Part shown: positions 47,401 through 56,566 of the stretch, in pieces
Layout: every line of letters begins with the position of its first letter
Position numbering within the stretch: the stretch's first letter is position 1
Source of the DNA: Actinopolymorpha pittospori
GTDB lineage: Bacteria > Actinomycetota > Actinomycetes > Propionibacteriales > Actinopolymorphaceae
Direction of reading: 5' to 3'
Length of the DNA: 64,000 nucleotides
Assembly (NCBI RefSeq): GCF_014873875.1
Contig: NZ_JADBEM010000001.1
Coordinates: 9,672,001-9,736,000 of the forward strand
Made by a program: the position numbers and the translations under genes
The notes under the pieces: model-generated
What the model saw: only the letters and a program-made list of their open reading frames with translations
Database searches by the model: none
What the model was told of the DNA's origin: nothing

Positions 47401-47601
47401 TCAGACCGGCCGTACTTCATGCGCCTCGAGCCCCTTCGGGCCCTTGACGACCTCGAACTCGACGGCCTGGCCGTCGGCAAGAGACTTGTAGCCGTCCATG
47501 ACAATCTTCGACCAGTGGACGAACACATCGTTGCCATCATCGACAGCGATGAAGCCGTAGCCCTTTTCAGAGTTGAACCACTTCACGGTTCCCTGCGTCA
47601 T
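47401..47601 (-). CDS. cspA: Cold-shock protein (CspA family)
   Basis: 66 aa single OB-fold: TVKWFNSEKGYGFIAVDDG with RNP1 KGYGFI and RNP2 VFVHW, ending GPKGLEAHEVRPV. RNA chaperone that melts structured mRNA. The residue after the RNP2 His is Trp where Tyr or Phe is more common. GAGGAGAGGG upstream of ATG. It lies between groEL and the moaD-thrC pair, as in Streptomyces. Confidence 0.95.
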   Translation of the reverse strand: MTQGTVKWFNSEKGYGFIAVDDGNDVFVHWSKIVMDGYKSLADGQAVEFEVVKGPKGLEAHEVRPV

Positions 47602-48045
47602 GCCCTCTCCTCAGGCCCGTTCGGGTGTCAGACCCGCCCGGCGCGGGCCTGGGTCGTCCTCACCGCACCCGTCCCCAAGGGGAGGCGTTGCGATAGATCC
47701 GCGCGCATTCCCACCGTTGGCGGTCGAGCCATTACGCACGATCATGCCGACCACGGCTGACCATAGCTGAACTCCACCCCTTGTGGGGAGATGTCTTGAC
47801 GATCTCCTTTGGGCCAACTTTGGCCGGTTGTTGGGAAGACCCAAGGGGGTCGTTTGGACTTTCCGGCTGACGGAAAGGTTCCGGACCTTTCGGTCACCTG
47901 GAAGGAGGATCGCCGTCCCGTTCCGGCCCCAGGCGGGCGTTCCTGCGGAGCCGCTGGCCGCCTGGCGCCCCACCATCTGAACCGACCGCCACGCATTCCT
48001 GGGCACCGCTTACCGCGGACCCACATTCGGTTCGGCGGACCGGGA
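47602..48045. other. 444-nt gap: cspA leader with alternative hairpins
   Basis: No gene seen. The DNA holds three related short segments that can pair in two exclusive ways: CTTTCCG (47859-47865) with CGGAAAG (47871-47877), or GAAAGGT (47873-47879) with ACCTTTC (47885-47891). On the minus strand they precede cspA by about 260 nt. It could be a regulated 5' leader or the 3' region of the upstream hydrolase gene. Confidence 0.5.
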
Positions 48046-49656
48046 TCAGACCCCGATCGGCGACACTCCGAAAGGTTCGGCCCAGTCGTAGGTGCGCCGG
48101 CCACTCGCGGTGAGCCAGCCGCGCGGGGTCGTGGAGTACAGCCAGTCAAGCGGTTCGACGCCGCCGGCGTCCCCACCGTCGAGGGCGAGCCGGACAGCCG
48201 CGCGCAGGTCGGCGTCCACCTGGGGATTGCGAGACCGCGGGTCGACCGACACGAACAGAGCGGTCCCCGACCGGGCCACCAGGTCGAGGAACTGGCGGTT
48301 CTTCTCCCAGGGCGTCCGCGGGGTGCACGGCACGCAGTCGGCGTCGGCGACGAAGAACCTGCCGTGTTGCGCCAGCCGGTAGGCGAGGGTGTTGACGCCC
48401 ATCCGCCGGGTGCGCTCCCAGTCGCGACCGGAGGTGTCGTCCCCGATCCGTTGCACCTCGACCAGTCCGGCGGCGAGGTGGCCGACGGTGTTGCAGCCGA
48501 TCAGCGTCGCCTCGCCCGCGCCCTCGCGGATGACTTCGTACAGCCGGAGCAGGATCTCGGCGTTCGTCCGGCTCTGATCGGCGAAGTGCCAACCGGGGTC
48601 GGTGAGTTCGGCGCCCATCGCGGGACCGAACCGACCGAACGCGTCGAAGGTCGAGAAGTCGTGCTTGACGAGTTCGAATCCCCAACCGACGATGCGGGCG
48701 ACGTCTTCGCGGATGGTGTCAAGGTTGCCTTGCAGGGTGAGGTCGAGCGGGAGTTCCCTGGCGGGCCGGGGTCCCGGACGCAGCCGCGCCGGGTCGTCGA
48801 CGACGGTCAACGCGGCGGGGCGCATCCAGATACCGGGCCGGGCACCACGCGTCTTGATGTCGGCGGCGAACCCGGGCATGTCGTCGAAGGTGCCAAGTGT
48901 TCCGGCCGTCCAGGGGCCACCGGGGGCGCCGCCACCCGGGGTCCAGCCGGCGTCGACGACGCAGAAGGGCCGGACCGGGTGTCCGTCGGCGTACTCCACG
49001 ATCGTCTCGGCGTCACGCAGGATCTGCGCGGGACCGAAGTTCTGCCCGTAGGCGTAGTACCAGTTGTTGCAGCCGACCACGGGTTCGGCGACCGGCATCG
49101 GGTCGTCGCACATCGCGGCCGTGAGGTCCTGCTGGAGTTCGAACGGCGACTTGTTCGAACCGGCGGCGGTGCCCACCAGGGTGGCCGCTTCCAGGACGCG
49201 TTCACCGAGGTGGACCGGTCCCCCGCCGTTGCGCACGTCGAGCCAGAGGGAGTAGCCGCCCTCGTCCACGGTCCAGGAGCAGAACGCGCGGGGACGCACC
49301 TTCACGCCGTGCCCGAGTGTCGTGTGGGTCGCGGGTTCGTACCCGAGCCACGACCAGGGCAACACCCGCCCCGGCTCGAAGTGCCGCCAGGACAGGTCGC
49401 CGTAGGAGCGCTCCCAGGCGTCACCGAGGATCAGGAGGTCCGACGACCACGGCACGTCCCAGCGCAGCACCACCCACGACAGCCCCGCGCTCGGGCAGGC
49501 CACGTCGACGATGAGGGCGTCGTCGCCGGGGTGGGACCTGACGTCCGTCTGGCGGAAGCCGATCTCGACGCGATGGGTGACGAAACGGTGCCCGTCAAAG
49601 CGAGCTTGACGGACACCGTCCTTCGTGTCGTGGATGACGAATGCCGCGTGCGGCAC
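48046..49656 (-). CDS. Alpha-galactosidase-like glycoside hydrolase (GH-D clan, GH36-like)
   Basis: 536 aa. N-terminal beta-sandwich (to about 190) followed by a TIM barrel: GCNNWYYAYGQNFG, VVDAGWTPGG, GIWMRP, nucleophile Asp in VKHDFSTFDAFG, acid/base Asp in RIGDDTSGRDWERTRRM. No signal peptide. Acts on alpha-galactosides or related sugars; exact specificity unknown. It begins 8 nt after moaD and so probably shares the riboswitch-controlled message, although it has no metabolic link to it. GTG start with weak ribosome site (TTGGAG touching the start). Confidence 0.72.
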   Translation of the reverse strand: MPHAAFVIHDTKDGVRQARFDGHRFVTHRVEIGFRQTDVRSHPGDDALIVDVACPSAGLSWVVLRWDVPWSSDLLILGDAWERSYGDLSWRHFEPGRVLPWSWLGYEPATHTTLGHGVKVRPRAFCSWTVDEGGYSLWLDVRNGGGPVHLGERVLEAATLVGTAAGSNKSPFELQQDLTAAMCDDPMPVAEPVVGCNNWYYAYGQNFGPAQILRDAETIVEYADGHPVRPFCVVDAGWTPGGGAPGGPWTAGTLGTFDDMPGFAADIKTRGARPGIWMRPAALTVVDDPARLRPGPRPARELPLDLTLQGNLDTIREDVARIVGWGFELVKHDFSTFDAFGRFGPAMGAELTDPGWHFADQSRTNAEILLRLYEVIREGAGEATLIGCNTVGHLAAGLVEVQRIGDDTSGRDWERTRRMGVNTLAYRLAQHGRFFVADADCVPCTPRTPWEKNRQFLDLVARSGTALFVSVDPRSRNPQVDADLRAAVRLALDGGDAGGVEPLDWLYSTTPRGWLTASGRRTYDWAEPFGVSPIGV

Positions 49657-49664
49657 TCCAACGC

Positions 49665-49946
49665 TCAGCGCGCACCACCCGCGACCGCCGGGATCACCGA
49701 GACCTGCACACCCTCGGGGGTGAGGGTCTCGAGACCGCCGGCGAACCGCACGTCCTCCTCGCCGACATAGACGTTGACGAACCGGCGCAGCTTGCCGGCG
49801 TCGTCGAGCACGCGGGCCCGGATGCCGGGGTAGGTCTCGTCGAGGGAGGTGAGCACCTCGGCGAGCGTGGTGCCGTCGGCCTTCACCTCCGAGGAGCCAC
49901 CGGTGTAGGTCCGCAGGATCGTCGGAATGCGTACTTTCACGCTCAT
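49665..49946 (-). CDS. MoaD/ThiS-family sulfur carrier protein
   Basis: 93 aa ubiquitin-like fold: VKVRIPTILRTYTGGSSEVKADG, TLAEVLTSLDETYPGI, RFVNVYVGEEDVRF and C-terminal VSVIPAVAGGAR. Carriers of this group are thiocarboxylated on a C-terminal Gly-Gly; here Ala-Arg follows the Gly-Gly, so processing by a protease would be needed. The ATG overlaps the TGA of thrC by 4 nt. Linked to sulfur transfer rather than molybdopterin by its neighbour and riboswitch (inference). Confidence 0.85.
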   Translation of the reverse strand: MSVKVRIPTILRTYTGGSSEVKADGTTLAEVLTSLDETYPGIRARVLDDAGKLRRFVNVYVGEEDVRFAGGLETLTPEGVQVSVIPAVAGGAR

Positions 49947-51223
49947 GCGAGTCCAGCCTCCGTGAATGCGTCGTACGTCGGACGGATCGTCGCCTTCGGG
50001 CCGACCTTGCCGGCGATGGCGTCCAGAGTCTTCAGGCCGTCACCGGAGTTGATGATCACGGTCTCGGCGCCCGGGTCGAGCTGGCCGGTGCGCACCAGCT
50101 TCGCGAGCGTCGCCACGGTCACCCCGCCGGCCGTCTCACCGAAGATGCCCTCGGTCCGGGCGAGCTGGGCGATCCCGGCGATGACCTCGTCGTCGCTGAC
50201 GTCCTCGACCGTCCCACCGGTCCGCCGGCACACGTCGAGCACGTAGGGCCCGTCGGCCGGGTTGCCGATGGCGAGGGACTTCGCGACCGTGTCGGGCTTC
50301 ACCGGCTGCACCACGTCGTGGCCCGCCTTGAAGGCCGCCGAGACCGGCGAGCAACCCGTGGCCTGGGCACCGAAGATCTTGTACGGCGTGTCCTCGACGA
50401 GCCCGAGTTCGACGAGCTCCCGGATGCCCTTGTCGATCTTCACCAGCTGGGCGCCCGAGGCGATGGGAACGACGATCTGTTCCGGCAGCCGCCAGCCGAG
50501 CTGTTCGGCGATCTCGAAGGCGAGCGTCTTGGAGCCCTCGGCGTAGTAGGGCCGCACGTTGACGTTGACGAACGCCCAGCCCTCCTCCTCACCGGCGATC
50601 TCGCTGGCGAGCCGGTTGACGTCGTCGTAGGTGCCCTCGACCGCGACCAGCGTGCCCTCGTAGACGGCGGTGGTGAGGATCTTCTGCTGCTCGAGGTTGT
50701 GCGGGACCATCACCACGCTGCGGATGCCCGCGCGGGCGGCCGCGGCGGCGACCGCGTTGGCGAGGTTGCCGGTCGAGGGGCAGGCGAGCACCTGGAAGCC
50801 GAGCTCACGAGCCGCGGTCAGCGCGACGGCGACCACGCGGTCCTTGAAGGAGTGGGTCGGGTTGCCGGAGTCGTCCTTGACCCACAGCCGGGCCAGCCCG
50901 AGGTCGGCGGCGAGGCGGTCGGCGCGGACGAGGCGGGTGAGTCCGGGTTCGGTGTTGGGGAACGACGCGACGTCGGTCGGCACCGGAAGAAGCTGCTGGT
51001 AACGCCAGATGTTGTGCGGACCGGCCGCGATCTGCTCGCGGGTGATCCGGGGGTAGTCGTAGGCCACCTCGAGCGGGCCGAAGCACTCGCTACAGGCGTA
51101 GTGCGCGCCGAGCGGGATGGTCGTCCCGCACTCGCGACATCGCAGCGTGGTGGCGTTGCCGAAAGCTCCCGGGCGGATGGTGTGCGCGCCTGGCGTCGTG
51201 CCGGCGTCAGCATAGGTCGTCAT
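49943..51223 (-). CDS. thrC: Threonine-synthase homologue under SAM riboswitch control
   Basis: 426 aa PLP enzyme (fold type II). N-terminal Zn-ribbon-like LRCRECGTTIPLGAHYACSECFGPLEVAYDY with two Cys-x2-Cys pairs, PLP Lys in NPTHSFKDR, phosphate loop PSTGNLANAVAA and GDGLKTLD near the end. Normally converts O-phosphohomoserine to threonine. ATG at 51223 has GAGGAGAGG upstream; an extension to 51259 overlaps the riboswitch and is not coding. The coupling to a MoaD-type carrier and the S-box leader suggest a role in sulfur or methionine metabolism, for example homocysteine formation from phosphohomoserine (inference). Confidence 0.88.
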   Translation of the reverse strand: MTTYADAGTTPGAHTIRPGAFGNATTLRCRECGTTIPLGAHYACSECFGPLEVAYDYPRITREQIAAGPHNIWRYQQLLPVPTDVASFPNTEPGLTRLVRADRLAADLGLARLWVKDDSGNPTHSFKDRVVAVALTAARELGFQVLACPSTGNLANAVAAAAARAGIRSVVMVPHNLEQQKILTTAVYEGTLVAVEGTYDDVNRLASEIAGEEEGWAFVNVNVRPYYAEGSKTLAFEIAEQLGWRLPEQIVVPIASGAQLVKIDKGIRELVELGLVEDTPYKIFGAQATGCSPVSAAFKAGHDVVQPVKPDTVAKSLAIGNPADGPYVLDVCRRTGGTVEDVSDDEVIAGIAQLARTEGIFGETAGGVTVATLAKLVRTGQLDPGAETVIINSGDGLKTLDAIAGKVGPKATIRPTYDAFTEAGLA

Positions 51224-51238
51224 ACGAGGCCTCTCCTC

Positions 51239-51409
51239 CTCATCTTTCCCGCGCTCCACCTCGCCAGGAGGTCGTCCTGACTACTGGTGTCGCGGGCCGG
51301 AGTTGGCACCGTGTCCGCCGTGGGCCTGCGAAGACGCGAGACGCGCATGTCGGCGGTCGGCCGGTTGCCGGGGCTTCGTCGGGCCGGTCCCTCTGCCCCT
51401 CTGGATGAG
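51239..51409 (-). ncRNA. SAM-I (S-box) riboswitch
   Basis: The minus strand shows the S-box core in order: P1 5' CTCATC (51409-51404), CAGAG, GCAGAGGGACCGG (51396-51384), CCCGACGAAGCCCCGGCAACC by parts (GGCAACC 51369-51363), GGTGCCAA (51310-51303), an enlarged P4 closed by CCCGCG/CGCGGG (51296-51291 with 51253-51248), GAAA, then P1 3' GATGAG (51244-51239). P1 3' abuts the thrC ribosome site GAGGAGAGG, so SAM binding probably blocks translation initiation of thrC-moaD. Confidence 0.9.
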
Positions 51410-51660
51410 TTCCTTGTTCAGTTGTGAAAATCGACGGCGTCGGTCCACCGCTCGGGTGAGCCTAACCGACGCGTCTCGGTGAATGTCGGGCGTGCTCAGG
51501 ATACGAGACGAGCGTCCGTATCCAGGACACTCGGGGCGGGAATCGCGGAGGACTCCCGCCCCGAGTATGGCGGAGCCGGTCCGCCACCGCCGGTGCCGCC
51601 CCGCGTTCAGGCCGGCCACGACGCCGGCCAGGAGCTGACTGGACACCGGCTGGACGTGAC
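51410..51660. other. Upstream region of the riboswitch
   Basis: No gene seen between the riboswitch and the end of the serine hydrolase gene. It carries the riboswitch promoter. Confidence 0.5.
51459..51464 (-). promoter_or_regulatory. -10 box TAGGCT of thrC-moaD transcript
   Basis: On the minus strand TAGGCT, with CGACAT 18 nt upstream as a weak -35, lies about 50 nt before the riboswitch core. Confidence 0.45.
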
Positions 51661-52965
<1,305 letters not shown>

Positions 52966-53147
52966 GACGAAATCCCTCGTGAGTGTGTGGTGAAGGAAGA
53001 TGCCGAGCACCTCGGGCGCGGCGTGGCGACGCGTCACTTCCGGACGCCGGGTCAGGCCGCGGGCAGGCGCCCGGGCAGCCGCCGTCCCGTCCCCGATGAC
53101 CTACGTCGTGGACGCTGCCCCGCTACGGACGCGGCGGGAACGGCGCG

Positions 53148-53582
53148 TCAGCCGCGGCGGCTGAGGACGAGCAGACACCCGGCGTACGTCACGGCCATCA
53201 GGGCGGCGATGTAGACCCACGGCGATCCCGAGCCGCCTCGTGCCATGTCGACGATGGCGGCGACGACGACCACGCCGGCGACGATGTTGATGGAGTAGAG
53301 GGCGGCCCGCTGGTGCAGGTGGACGTGCCGCTCCTCGTGGACGTCGTCGCCGAGCAGGGCGATCGTGTCGCTGAAGCGGGAGGCGATCAACAGGAACGCG
53401 GCGAACGCCAGCATGATCGCGGCCGAGATGATGCCGGCGACGATCTCGCCGTTCGCGAAGGAGATGACGGCCAGTACGGCGCCGACGAGCAGCGCCACGA
53501 CCAGGGCGGGCCTGGAGACCCTGCGTCCTCCCTCGGCTCGGCGGCTCGAACTGGTCCGGCCACCGCTCTCGTTCGTCGACAT
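53148..53582 (-). CDS. Four-helix membrane protein, XRE-operon member
   Basis: 144 aa. A basic start (RAEGGRRVSR), two helices (PALVVALLVGAVLAVISFANG; IVAGIISAAIMLAFAAFLLIA), a loop DTIALLGDDVHEERHVHLHQRA and two more helices (IVAGVVVVAAIVDMA; WVYIAALMAVTYAGCLLVL). Resembles DUF2178-like proteins that accompany small XRE regulators. Good ribosome site GAGGAGG. Paralogous to the next gene upstream. Function unknown. Confidence 0.78.
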   Translation of the reverse strand: MSTNESGGRTSSSRRAEGGRRVSRPALVVALLVGAVLAVISFANGEIVAGIISAAIMLAFAAFLLIASRFSDTIALLGDDVHEERHVHLHQRAALYSINIVAGVVVVAAIVDMARGGSGSPWVYIAALMAVTYAGCLLVLSRRG

Positions 53583-53645
53583 GGAAGACCTCCTCTGGCT
53601 GGCTTTGGCTGGCTCTGTCGGTGCTTTACCTGGCGCTGGCTGGCT

Positions 53646-53915
53646 CTACCTGGCTCCGCCTTGGCTGGTGCCGGAGGCGTTCGGGCGCGAGCCGGACCGC
53701 GAGGCGAGCAGCACGACGGCGACGAACGCCACGATGATCCCTGCCGAGATGACGCCCGCCAGCCCGTTCCCCTTCGCGTACGACACAGTGGCCAGCACGG
53801 CACCGACGACCATCAGCGTGGCCAGGCTCGACATCGAGCCCCCGCGCCCACCGGCGACACGTCGGCCGGACCCGTTCGTGTCGTGGCCGTCGCTCGTCTC
53901 ATGGCTGTTACTCAT
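53646..53915 (-). CDS. Two-helix membrane protein, truncated paralogue in XRE operon
   Basis: 89 aa with two helices (SLATLMVVGAVLATVSYAKGNG and GLAGVISAGIIVAFVAVVLLASR) that align with the first two helices of the protein at 53148-53582; the last two helices are absent. The start follows an 11-nt duplication (53909-53930) that has moved it away from the ribosome site GAGGAGG. Could be translated by re-initiation after the XRE stop, 3 nt upstream. Confidence 0.65.
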   Translation of the reverse strand: MSNSHETSDGHDTNGSGRRVAGGRGGSMSSLATLMVVGAVLATVSYAKGNGLAGVISAGIIVAFVAVVLLASRSGSRPNASGTSQGGAR

Positions 53916-53930
53916 CGACTACTCATCGAC
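53909..53930. repeat. 11-nt tandem duplication at the gene junction
   Basis: tactcatcgac occurs twice in a row across the XRE stop codon and the next start codon. Confidence 0.85.
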
Positions 53931-54113
53931 ATGGAAAACCTCCTCGACCTGGCGACCGAAGAATCTGGCGAGCCTGATCGCCAGCGGGAGTGACGGGCTG
54001 TAACGCCCCGTCTCGATCGCGTTCACGGTCTGCCTCGACACGTCGAGAACCTTGCCGAGTTCGCTCTGGGACAGCCCTTTGGCGACCCGGAGTTCGCGTA
54101 CGTCGTTCCGCAC
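53919..54113 (-). CDS. XRE-family HTH regulator (small)
   Basis: 64 aa single HTH: NDVRELRVAKGLSQSELGKVLDVSRQTVNAIETGRYSPSLPLAIRLARFF (in parts). The SRQTVNAIE recognition helix is typical of the YozG-like small regulators paired with membrane proteins. It heads a three-gene operon. GTG start; no ribosome site. Two operator-like direct repeats lie upstream, the first 4 nt from the start. Confidence 0.88.
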   Translation of the reverse strand: MRNDVRELRVAKGLSQSELGKVLDVSRQTVNAIETGRYSPSLPLAIRLARFFGRQVEEVFHVDE

Positions 54114-54116
54114 GAA

Positions 54117-54161
54117 GTCAAGGTTGCTTTACACCCTGGGCCCATGTCAAGTGACCTTTAC
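54117..54161. promoter_or_regulatory. Two direct-repeat operators GTCAAG-N4-CTTTAC
   Basis: GTCAAG-N4-CTTTAC occurs at 54117-54132 and 54146-54161, spaced 29 nt. Both lie directly upstream of the XRE gene; this pattern suits autoregulation by that protein. Confidence 0.65.
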
Positions 54162-54219
54162 ATGCCGGAGCGTCGAGCCGGGTGGGGACCAGGACGCGGT
54201 CGGGCCGGGGAGTCGTCCC

Positions 54220-54855
54220 TCAGAGCTCGAACTGGAGGTACGTGGGCGCCGCGCCCCGCACCAGCACCCGGACGGCGAGATCGGGCAGCACGTCCTTCGG
54301 TACGAGGAACGCGGTGAGGATCCGCTGGCTGCGCCCGGCCGGGATGGGTTCCCGCTCGTACCCGTCCGTCGGCCGGTAGCAGCCGGTCGCCGAGTCCGCC
54401 CCACGACCAGAGGCGGCGATCAGCACGGACGCCGGACCCCAGGCGCGTCCCCGGCCGTCCACCGCCCGCAGGACGCAGGCCTCGATACGGTCGCTCGCCG
54501 CCGCGTCGTGTGGCGTGACGGTGAGGCCGGCGTAGACCACGACGGCATCGTCGGGGAGCGGGACCGTGCGCCGCGCCGACCCCGGTCCCAGCCTGGTCAG
54601 CCGCCAGGTCGCGCCGGCGTACTCTCCGGACTCGCCGGCCGCGACGATGGTCATCTTCCGCATCGACGGACCACTCGCGCGCGTCTCCAGCCACTGCTCC
54701 GCGGCGACCGCGAAGGCGAGGAACAGCACCAGGCCGAGGATCCGGTACGGGCGCGAACGCCGGAGGTACCCCCGACCGGCGGCGAGGGCGGTCCGGGCCG
54801 GTGCCCGCCACGGCGACCTCCTCCGCAGGACCTCGCCCGCACCGCCCCTGCGCAC
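54220..54855 (-). CDS. Membrane-anchored hypothetical protein
   Basis: 211 aa. A basic N-terminus (RRRSPWRAPARTALAAGRGYLRRSRPYR) precedes one membrane helix (ILGLVLFLAFAVAAEQWL, about residues 39-56), then a roughly 150-residue extracytoplasmic domain of beta character (AVVVYAGLTVTPHDAAASDRIEACVLRAVDGRGR... and a Cys near 165). No family recognised. GTG start at 54855; the exact start is uncertain. Located between the XRE operon and otsA. Confidence 0.6.
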   Translation of the reverse strand: MRRGGAGEVLRRRSPWRAPARTALAAGRGYLRRSRPYRILGLVLFLAFAVAAEQWLETRASGPSMRKMTIVAAGESGEYAGATWRLTRLGPGSARRTVPLPDDAVVVYAGLTVTPHDAAASDRIEACVLRAVDGRGRAWGPASVLIAASGRGADSATGCYRPTDGYEREPIPAGRSQRILTAFLVPKDVLPDLAVRVLVRGAAPTYLQFEL

Positions 54856-55089
54856 CCGACACTGCCCCCGTCACGCGACGACCCGTCTCCGGCACCGCAC
54901 CCGCGGGACCGCGGTCCGACCCGGCTCCTACCCACACCGAGTGGCATATCCCCGTCCGGTCGAACGAATGTCGGCGGGAAGCTCACGCCCACGCAATGCC
55001 AGCTTCGAGGACCGACCGTGGTGGAAGACTGGCGCTATGCGCTCGCGATCACGGTCCCCCGAGCCGTCCGGACGGGACGAACGAGGCCG

Positions 55090-55095
55090 TAGGCT
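55090..55095 (+). promoter_or_regulatory. -10 box TAGGCT, leaderless start
   Basis: TAGGCT ends 7 nt before the ATG at 55103 with no Shine-Dalgarno site. Confidence 0.5.
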
Positions 55096-55102
55096 CTAAA
55101 AC

Positions 55103-56566
55103 ATGGCGAGCGACCAGAAGATGAGCGTGCTGCTCGCCTCCAACCGGGGGCCCGTGTCGTTCCGGTACGACGACACCGGCGCCCTGCACTGCGTCGGAGG
55201 CGCGGGTGGCCTGTCCTCCGCCCTCGCCGCGATCCCACGCCAGGAGAACGCGCTCTGGGTCGCCGCGGCCCTGTCGGACGCCGACCGCCTCGCCGCGCGT
55301 TCGACGCCTGATGGCCGACTCGACGCCGGCGGGTTCGACACCGGCACCATTCCGGTGCGGCTGCTCGACATCGAGCCACTGACTTTCGCCCGCGCCTACA
55401 ACGGCATCGCCAACTCCACGCTGTGGTTCCTCCACCACCTGCTCTTCGACACCGCCAACACCCCGATCTTCGACGCGAGGTTCCGCCACGAGTGGGAGTC
55501 CTACGTCGAGTACAACCTGGCGTTCGCGGAGGCACTCGCGCACAGCGCCGACCCGGGCGCGCGCGTCATGATCCAGGACTACCACCTGAGCCTCGCGCCC
55601 CGACTCCTTCGGGAACGCCGGCCCGACCTCGCCATCAGCCACTTCTCCCACACGCCCTGGGCGCCTGCCGACTACTTCCGGCTGCTCCCCGACGACGTCG
55701 CCGTCGACCTGCTCGAGGGCCTGCTCGCCGCCAACAACACCGGGTTCCTCGCTCCACGGTGGGCGCAGGCGTTCCTCACCTGCTGCGAGGGCATTCTCGG
55801 CGCGGTCGTCGACCGCGACCGCGGGACGGTGGACTACGCGGGACACCGCACCTTCGTCGGCGTCCATCCACTCGGCATCGACGCCGACAACCTGCGCGCC
55901 CGGGCCGACCAGCCGGACGTGTGGGCGAGGATGGCCGGTCTGCGCGACCTCGTTGGCGACCGTCGACTGCTGGTGCGGGTCGACCGGGCCGAGCTGAGCA
56001 AGAACATCGTGCGGGGACTCATCGCCTACCGCGAACTCCTGCGTCACCGGCCGCAGTGGCGGGGCCGGGTGGTGCACGTGGCGCTCGCCTATCCCAGCCG
56101 GCACGACATACCCGAGTACCGCGAGTACGCCGCCGCCGTGCAACGGGTCGCCGAGGAGATCGTCGAGGAGTTCGGCAGCCCCGACTGGGATCCCCTGGTG
56201 CTCGCCGTCGACGACGACTACGCGCGCTCACTGGCCGCCTACCGCATGGCCGACGTCGCGATCGTCAACCCCGTCCGCGACGGGATGAACCTCGTCGCGA
56301 AGGAGATCCCGGTGCTCTCCGACGACGGCTGCGCGGTGGTGTTGTCCCGCGAGGCGGGCGCGGCCGTCGAACTCGGTGACGCGGCACTGCTCGTCAACCC
56401 GTTCGACATCGAGGCCACGGCCGACGCGATGCACACGGCACTGACCATGGACGACGACGAACGCCGGACCCGGTCGGCCCGGCTGGCGGCGACGGCGAGT
56501 GCCTGCCCGCCGAAGCGGTGGCTCACCGACCAACTCGACGCACTGGCGGCCGCCGCCCGGGCGTAG
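55103..56566 (+). CDS. otsA: Trehalose-6-phosphate-synthase-type glycosyltransferase (GT20)
   Basis: 487 aa. GT20 marks: LLASNRGPV, VQDYHL-like IQDYHLSLAPRLL, HTPWAP, the sugar-nucleotide region VRVDRAELSKNI and the hallmark NPVRDGMNLVAKE. It should transfer glucose from a nucleotide sugar to glucose 6-phosphate (trehalose 6-phosphate) or a similar acceptor such as glycerol 3-phosphate. No otsB phosphatase is next to it. Trehalose protects against osmotic stress. The exact acceptor is not certain from sequence. Confidence 0.8.
   Translation: MASDQKMSVLLASNRGPVSFRYDDTGALHCVGGAGGLSSALAAIPRQENALWVAAALSDADRLAARSTPDGRLDAGGFDTGTIPVRLLDIEPLTFARAYNGIANSTLWFLHHLLFDTANTPIFDARFRHEWESYVEYNLAFAEALAHSADPGARVMIQDYHLSLAPRLLRERRPDLAISHFSHTPWAPADYFRLLPDDVAVDLLEGLLAANNTGFLAPRWAQAFLTCCEGILGAVVDRDRGTVDYAGHRTFVGVHPLGIDADNLRARADQPDVWARMAGLRDLVGDRRLLVRVDRAELSKNIVRGLIAYRELLRHRPQWRGRVVHVALAYPSRHDIPEYREYAAAVQRVAEEIVEEFGSPDWDPLVLAVDDDYARSLAAYRMADVAIVNPVRDGMNLVAKEIPVLSDDGCAVVLSREAGAAVELGDAALLVNPFDIEATADAMHTALTMDDDERRTRSARLAATASACPPKRWLTDQLDALAAAARA

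Noticed and set aside
48660..48690. GTTCGAATCC resembling a tRNA T-loop
   Set aside because: It is inside the alpha-galactosidase-like coding frame and no acceptor or anticodon arm can be folded around it.
51224..51259. N-terminal extension of ThrC
   Set aside because: Overlaps the 3' strand of the riboswitch P1 and the ribosome site.
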